Shown piece by piece: positions 59,747 through 64,000 of a stretch of DNA of 64,000 nucleotides. Made by a program: the position numbers and the translations under genes. Source of the stretch: Armatimonas rosea (lineage in GTDB: Bacteria > Armatimonadota > Armatimonadia > Armatimonadales > Armatimonadaceae); contig NZ_JACHGW010000002.1 of NCBI RefSeq assembly GCF_014202505.1, forward strand, positions 186,001 to 250,000. The letters run 5' to 3'. The notes below the pieces were generated by a model. The model did not search any database. It had not been told where the DNA came from and saw only the letters and a list, made by a program, of their open reading frames with translations. Numbering within the stretch: position 1 is the first letter of the stretch; every line of letters begins with the position of its first letter.

Positions 59747-60283
59747 CTACTTTTGGTGAGGAAGAAGTGTCTCCGCTTTGTCGAGATGGTAGTCGGTGTG
59801 AACTAGCATGGCGGCAAACCAGGCACCCAGCGAGAGCTTCAGGAGGGGGATTGCCGCTGAGGGCACCCGAATCCGCTTGAGGTCTGCCGCCTGTGTCTGC
59901 TCCACCACGGCAATCAGCCGGGCGTGGGCGGCGGCGTAGCGCGTGAGGACGGCGTCTTTTTCCAGACGCGCCTCGCTGGGCTCGAAGCCCTTGGGAACCG
60001 GGTTCATCCGCCCCCCCGGCTGCGCCCCGACCATCGTGATAAACTTACGCTCCAGGAAATTGGGCTTCCAGGCCGTGGGATCGCCCGCGGGGATCGGCCC
60101 ATTAGCCAGGACACTCTCCATCTCCCCCGTTGCCTTCTCCAGCACCACACTCACGTGGTCGAGCTGCATCCCTAGTGACCAGGTGTCGGTGTCGGGGCGG
60201 GCATTGAGCTGGTCGTCGGTGAGGCCCTCCGCGAGCGCTCTGCCTCGTGCGGCCTGGGCTTGAAGTCTCTCTTGTGTTGTCAT
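59747..60283 (-). CDS. DinB-family protein
   Basis: This 178-residue four-helix-bundle protein of the DinB/YfiT superfamily starts at 60283 (MTTQERLQAQAARGRAL). Its metal site is built from the usual His residues: LGMQLDHVSVVLEK (about 46-59) and ALVHTDYHLDKA-like HTDYHLDKAETLL near the C-terminus. Such proteins act as metal-dependent thiol transferases or have unknown roles. It lies 7 bases after the glycosidase stop and is likely co-transcribed with it. Confidence 0.87.
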   Translation of the reverse strand: MTTQERLQAQAARGRALAEGLTDDQLNARPDTDTWSLGMQLDHVSVVLEKATGEMESVLANGPIPAGDPTAWKPNFLERKFITMVGAQPGGRMNPVPKGFEPSEARLEKDAVLTRYAAAHARLIAVVEQTQAADLKRIRVPSAAIPLLKLSLGAWFAAMLVHTDYHLDKAETLLPHQK

Positions 60284-60290
60284 GATGGCT

Positions 60291-62162
60291 CTATTTTCGC
60301 ACAAGAGAGGCCGCGATGTCACGGGTAAAGGCGGGAATCGGGAGGGTGAGTTGGCCGCTGGCCGTGGCACTCAGAGCCTCCTCACGTAGGACCGTGCCCG
60401 CAGTGGTGTCCCACCAGGTGAGCTTGTAGCGTCCCACCCGCAGCCCGCTCAGGGTGACCGTCCCGCCACCGGGGTGGGCACCGCGGGCGGTCCGCCGTAG
60501 CCAGAGCGCAGCGCGTGTGCCGTCGGACTTAGCGAGGGCGGCAACCGACGACCCCACAGGCCCGACAGTGAGCTTGTGGAGGGTCACCCAGTCCGCGCCG
60601 GGGTTCTCGAGGGTGATTGTGTGCGAGCCCGCCGGAATCGCCGCCGTGAGGGTCTCATTGACCGTGGTGTCGCGGGCACTGGCGGGCCAGGCTTTCTGGG
60701 TGACCGTCTTTCCGTCGACTTTGATCACCAGGCTCCCTCCGGCACGGGCGACTGTCTGCACCTCCACCACGACTGTCCCGGGCTGGCGCAGGGTGACAGG
60801 AAGGTCGGCCTTGAGGAACATCTCACGGTGGGCGCTGCCTTGGAGGAAGCTGGGCATCTCCCCGATCCCCTCGATCGTGCCCTCCGCACCGATAGGAAAC
60901 TCCGTCCGCTTGGTCTCGCCCCAGCCCTTGCCCGGACCCGATGAGGCCACGCCGCCATCGGGGGTGCTGACACGGACACTCACGCGGCGCAGCGCTGTCA
61001 CCCCAGAGAGCCGTACAAAGCCCGTGGCGGCCTTAAAGAGCCCGTAGAGGTTGCGCCGCTCGACCTGGTCCCAGGTCCAGTACTGCGCAGCCCCAGAGGC
61101 ATCGGAGAAGAGGCTCGCCCAGAGACCCGCCTTGAGGGAGTTGCCATCGTCGCTGTTCAGATCGCCCGAGGGGCCAATCTCGCCGTAGAAAATCGGCTTT
61201 GTGGTGGGCTTCACGGCCAGCGCGGTCGCCGCGAGATCCGGGGGGTAGGCGTGCGGCTGCTCGTAGTCCATGGCGGTGTAGAGCTCCGCGCCGCTCAGGT
61301 GGGAGCTGGTGGTGATGAGATGCTGGTGGATGTCGAGACCGCGCAGGTAGGCTGCCATGGTCTTATGCCACTCCTCGACTGTCTTGGGGGCACTCTTGGC
61401 TCCCTCGGTCCACTCCACCTCGTTGAAGAGCTCCCAAGCCAGGATACTCGGGGAGTAGCCCCAGCGTGCGACACTGTAGCGGAGCTTGTTCTTGGTGCGC
61501 CGGAGCGCCTCGGGGTGGGTGAAGAACTCCGCGGTGGTGCTTAAGAAACCACCGTTCTTCACGTTCCAGGGGTTCTCTCCCCAGTTGGAGTTGACGTTGA
61601 GCGCGTAGGGGCCGTGGTGCTGCAAGACTAGCTGGAAGTGAATCCCGTACTTCTGCGCTGCCGCCACAATCGCGTCCCAGCGCCGCGCGACCGTCAGGCT
61701 CAGGGTATCGTCTTTGGTCTCCCAGTCTAGGTTCTTGCCGTCCCAGTGGCACATCCAGACCCGTGACCAGTTCTCGCCGGCCGCCCCCAGCTTTGCAAAG
61801 GCAGCGGCCACATCAAAGCTCCCCGAGCGCCACGCGACGTTGTGCCCCAGCGGCCAGTAGAGCGCACCGTCGTCGTAGACAAACCCCGTTCCCTTGCGTC
61901 GGACAAAGCGCAGGGGCTGCGGCTGTGCGGTCGTGGTGAGCTTGGCGCGTACGGGCACGCCATTGCGTGTCACGCCTACTGCTTGCCAAGAGCCCTCTGC
62001 TGTCAGCCGTGCCCTCCAGGTCGTCCCGCCATCGAAGAACGCGAGCTGGTTTTTGGTCTTTCCCCCGGGCCCACGGAAGAGAACACGAACATCGTTTTTC
62101 TCGGGGTCAAAGGGATTTCCCAGCGCACTGGGCAAGGGAAACAAAGTTTCATAGGTCGTCAT
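60291..62162 (-). CDS. DUF5060-containing glycoside hydrolase (TIM barrel)
   Basis: This 623-residue protein has an N-terminal DUF5060-type beta domain (about 1-90: GNPFDPEKNDVRVLFRGPGG, TTWRARLTAEG). A TIM barrel follows (about 95-385), with acid/base Glu248 in ELFNEVEW and nucleophile Glu328 in FYGEIG, as in clan GH-A. A C-terminal beta-sandwich pair covers about 440-623 (carbohydrate-binding-like, SLVIKVDGKTV, LWLRRTARG). No signal peptide is visible, so it may act on imported oligosaccharides. A TAAAAT box sits six bases before the ATG. Confidence 0.87.
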   Translation of the reverse strand: MTTYETLFPLPSALGNPFDPEKNDVRVLFRGPGGKTKNQLAFFDGGTTWRARLTAEGSWQAVGVTRNGVPVRAKLTTTAQPQPLRFVRRKGTGFVYDDGALYWPLGHNVAWRSGSFDVAAAFAKLGAAGENWSRVWMCHWDGKNLDWETKDDTLSLTVARRWDAIVAAAQKYGIHFQLVLQHHGPYALNVNSNWGENPWNVKNGGFLSTTAEFFTHPEALRRTKNKLRYSVARWGYSPSILAWELFNEVEWTEGAKSAPKTVEEWHKTMAAYLRGLDIHQHLITTSSHLSGAELYTAMDYEQPHAYPPDLAATALAVKPTTKPIFYGEIGPSGDLNSDDGNSLKAGLWASLFSDASGAAQYWTWDQVERRNLYGLFKAATGFVRLSGVTALRRVSVRVSTPDGGVASSGPGKGWGETKRTEFPIGAEGTIEGIGEMPSFLQGSAHREMFLKADLPVTLRQPGTVVVEVQTVARAGGSLVIKVDGKTVTQKAWPASARDTTVNETLTAAIPAGSHTITLENPGADWVTLHKLTVGPVGSSVAALAKSDGTRAALWLRRTARGAHPGGGTVTLSGLRVGRYKLTWWDTTAGTVLREEALSATASGQLTLPIPAFTRDIAASLVRK

Positions 62163-62168
62163 GAAAAT

Positions 62169-62174
62169 ATTTTA
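62169..62174 (-). promoter_or_regulatory. -10 box TAAAAT six bases before ATG
   Basis: Minus strand TAAAAT, then ATTTTC, then the ATG at 62162. There is no Shine-Dalgarno in the spacer, so the message is predicted leaderless. Confidence 0.55.
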
Positions 62175-62234
62175 GCTGATTTTTATCAGATTTGGCCTTG
62201 CTCACCCGTTCTAGGGGCGGAGGAAGACAACCTG

Positions 62235-62918
62235 ATGTACCACACACGAATCCGCGAGCTCCCGACCGAAGAGCGGCCCCGGGAGCGCCTGATCCACTAC
62301 GGCGCCGATGCGCTCTCGGTCTCGGAGCTCCTGGCGATCTTGCTACGAACCGGCACGGAGAAGTATAGCGCGGTCGGGCTGGCGGACCATCTGTTGGCCC
62401 AGTTTGGCAACCTGCGTGGGCTGGCCCACGCCACCATTGAGGAGCTTGCGGGCGTCCATGGGATTGGGCCCGCGAAGGCGGCGCAGCTCAAGGCGGCGAT
62501 CGAGCTAGGACGGCGGCTCGTGGCGGCGAGCCCGGAGGAGCGCACCAAGATCCGCTCCCCACGCGATGTCTATAACTTGCTGGGGCCGATGCTACGGGAG
62601 GAGAAGCGGGAGCACTTTATGGCGCTTCTCTTGGACACGAAGAACGGGGTCCTACGGAGCCGGACGGTCTCCGTGGGCGATCTCTCTAGTAGTATTGTCC
62701 ATCCACGTGAGGTCTTTGCGGAGGCGATCCGGCACTCCGCGGCGAGCCTGATTGTCGCCCACAACCATCCGTCAGGCGATCCGGCTCCCAGTCCGGAGGA
62801 TATCGCGGTCACCAAGCGCCTCGCGGAGGCAGGGGAGCTGCTTGGGATCGAAGTGCTAGATCATATTGTCTTGGGGGACAACCGCTGGGTCTCACTCAAG
62901 GAGAAGGGGCTCTTCTAG
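62235..62918 (+). CDS. radC: RadC-family JAB-domain protein
   Basis: The 227-residue protein starts at 62235; GGAGGAAG lies 8 bases upstream. The long upstream extension of the frame overlaps the divergent glycosidase and is rejected. A helix-hairpin-helix-like part (HGIGPAKAAQLKAAIELGRR, about 76-95) is followed by the MPN/JAB domain. Its metal motif is HNHPSGDPAPSPED (H176, H178, D189), with the upstream Glu in EHFMALLLDTKNG. RadC is widely kept but its role in repair is disputed. The stop shares CTAG with the stop of the convergent gene. Confidence 0.93.
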   Translation: MYHTRIRELPTEERPRERLIHYGADALSVSELLAILLRTGTEKYSAVGLADHLLAQFGNLRGLAHATIEELAGVHGIGPAKAAQLKAAIELGRRLVAASPEERTKIRSPRDVYNLLGPMLREEKREHFMALLLDTKNGVLRSRTVSVGDLSSSIVHPREVFAEAIRHSAASLIVAHNHPSGDPAPSPEDIAVTKRLAEAGELLGIEVLDHIVLGDNRWVSLKEKGLF

Positions 62919-64000
62919 AACTTCACCCCGAGCTTGGCCTCGGCCTTGTAGTCGGTGCGCTGGGTGCTGGAGGCGACCGCAAGGTTCGAGGTCATGGTTC
63001 CGCCCATGGTGAAGTTGACTGCAGAGCCCACATTATGGGTTACCCCGAGGGTGTAGACCTGCAAGCCCTTTGGCCCGGCACCGTAGAAGAATGTATTTTT
63101 GTACGAGCCATTGAAGTTGGTGTAGCGGTTGAAACGCAGCCCCAGGGTGAGCTGGTACTCTCCGAAGGTGGGGGCTCCGGCTTTAATGGCCTCGGGGTTC
63201 TTGGCATCGTACTCGTTCATGGCGTAGGTGCCGCCCAGCTGGATCGCGCCGAGGTTGGCCGCGAGCCCGTACTCACGCCGGGTCAATGCGGTGATCTGGT
63301 TCTGCTTGGCGGGATCCTCAGGGTTGAGGACATAGGCCCCGGTCACCTGAAAACCGGAGAAGGGCCGGAGTGCGAGCTTTGCATTGGCGGTATCCAGGTT
63401 CGCGGCGACATTGGGGGTTGGAGTTCCTAGAGCAAAGCGATCCTTAAGGTTTCCGGTAAACTGAAAGGCGCTCTTGTCGGTGCCCAGCGCTGCGCCGTAC
63501 TGTGTTGTCCCCACACGTGTCGTCCCATCGTCGGTGGACTGCCAGGCACCGGTGAGCTTGGTACCCGGAGCTGGCATGAGCTCTGCCCCTGTGGTGAGGC
63601 TCGATATATTTTTTGTGGTTCCCGTGCTCTTATCGGGCATGATCGGGGTGATGTACTGGTCTTTTTGCTCCGCAGAGAGCACGACTTTCGGCGAGGGCTG
63701 GAGCTTGACTCCGACACCTTGCTTTTGCTCGGTCGCGGCGCCTGTCTCAGCCTGCCCAGTCGTCAGGGTGATGGTGGCTCCCGTTCCCTTGGTGCCTCCT
63801 GGAGCGGCAAGCGAGAGCGCGGTCTCCTGGGAGACACCCGTTGTCTTGGGATCGGGGGTATTGATCTCTGCTTGGGTGGTGCGGACAATGGCATCGGCCG
63901 CTCCAAGCTTGCTGGTGAGCTCCGTCTTATTGGTAACCAGCTCCGTCTTACGGGCAGCAGGGTCGGTTTTATCGTCTTCGGTGCGGATAAAGGCAAGGGT
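62915..64000 (-). CDS. Outer-membrane beta-barrel protein, 5-prime truncated at the window edge
   Basis: The frame is open without a stop to the last base of the window, so the start lies beyond 64000. At least 361 residues are seen. The first about 105 are Thr/Lys/Glu-rich and coiled-coil-like (RKTELVTNKTELTSKLGAA). The rest alternates polar and hydrophobic residues in beta-strand pattern (GEYQLTLGLRFNRYTNFNGS, LQVYTLGVTHNVGSAVNFT). It ends in an aromatic residue (KLGVKF), as outer-membrane barrels do. It is probably a porin-like or adhesin-like protein. A GTG at 63682 is an unlikely internal start. Confidence 0.72.
   Translation of the reverse strand, partial: TLAFIRTEDDKTDPAARKTELVTNKTELTSKLGAADAIVRTTQAEINTPDPKTTGVSQETALSLAAPGGTKGTGATITLTTGQAETGAATEQKQGVGVKLQPSPKVVLSAEQKDQYITPIMPDKSTGTTKNISSLTTGAELMPAPGTKLTGAWQSTDDGTTRVGTTQYGAALGTDKSAFQFTGNLKDRFALGTPTPNVAANLDTANAKLALRPFSGFQVTGAYVLNPEDPAKQNQITALTRREYGLAANLGAIQLGGTYAMNEYDAKNPEAIKAGAPTFGEYQLTLGLRFNRYTNFNGSYKNTFFYGAGPKGLQVYTLGVTHNVGSAVNFTMGGTMTSNLAVASSTQRTDYKAEAKLGVKF

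Overview
The window is 64 kb of high-GC bacterial chromosome with dense coding on both strands. I see no rRNA, tRNA, CRISPR array, transposase or phage gene. The organism is most likely a member of Armatimonadota, or a close relative of that phylum. The evidence is the type of gene present: a DUF1559-type prepilin-like protein with the phylum-typical segment after its pilin helix, a PEP-CTERM protein, a DUF1549/DUF1553 plus DUF1501 pair, several PQQ-like beta-propeller proteins, and a large BTAD/NB-ARC/TPR regulator. This is inference from family content, because no marker gene is present.

Layout. 1-1.9 kb: an unidentified protein and a cupin. 1.95-8.3 kb: a six-gene exopolysaccharide cluster (one GT2, two GT4, a short phosphoglycosyl transferase, a degenerate phosphoglycosyl transferase fused to a WecG/TagA-type GT26, and a nucleotidyltransferase-like left-handed beta-helix protein). 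It ends at a strong bidirectional terminator, opposite a PEP-CTERM protein. 10.2-14.3 kb: a TIM-barrel epimerase, a TolB-like propeller, and a BlaI/M56 module whose sensor looks split into separate coupled ORFs with remnants. 14.4-18.6 kb: an oxidoreductase, a clostripain-like lipoprotein, and a sigma factor with a coupled unknown protein. 18.6-21.7 kb: a visibly AT-rich MBOAT/SGNH acylation pair with a YdeI-like gene. 21.8-25.8 kb: two MDR dehydrogenases and a two-part pectate-lyase-like beta-helix protein. 25.7-31.4 kb: a cytochrome/DUF1501/HEAT operon. 31.6-37.2 kb: a TPR-like protein, an NRAMP-like transporter, and a large M78 peptidase-UvrD helicase fusion. 37.2-40.1 kb: membrane proteins and threonine ammonia-lyase. 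40.1-49.7 kb: an ECF sigma/membrane anti-sigma pair, a CsgG-like protein, a secreted lipase, and a globin coupled to a BTAD regulator, with isopentenyl-diphosphate isomerase divergent to it. 49.8-59 kb: the prepilin, then four PQQ-like propellers, a DUF3311-like small protein and a sodium symporter that read as one operon. 59-64 kb: a DinB protein, a DUF5060 glycosidase, radC and a truncated outer-membrane protein.

Three kinds of structure are not explained by the gene list. (i) Long palindromic elements recur, and four of them are read through in frame inside genes at linker or loop positions. Two copies of one family encode the same peptide in unrelated proteins. (ii) Many genes have a TANAAT-like -10 box exactly 5-6 bases before the start codon, which predicts leaderless transcripts. 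(iii) A conserved promoter block of about 60 bp lies at the same distance from a CsgG-like gene and a secreted lipase gene, next to an ECF sigma/anti-sigma pair.

The best candidate for an undescribed system is the M78(ImmA/IrrE)-UvrD fusion, which keeps the iron-sulfur cysteines of a RecB/Cas4-like nuclease domain but appears to have lost its catalytic residues. I assign functions from remembered family motifs only. No database search was possible.
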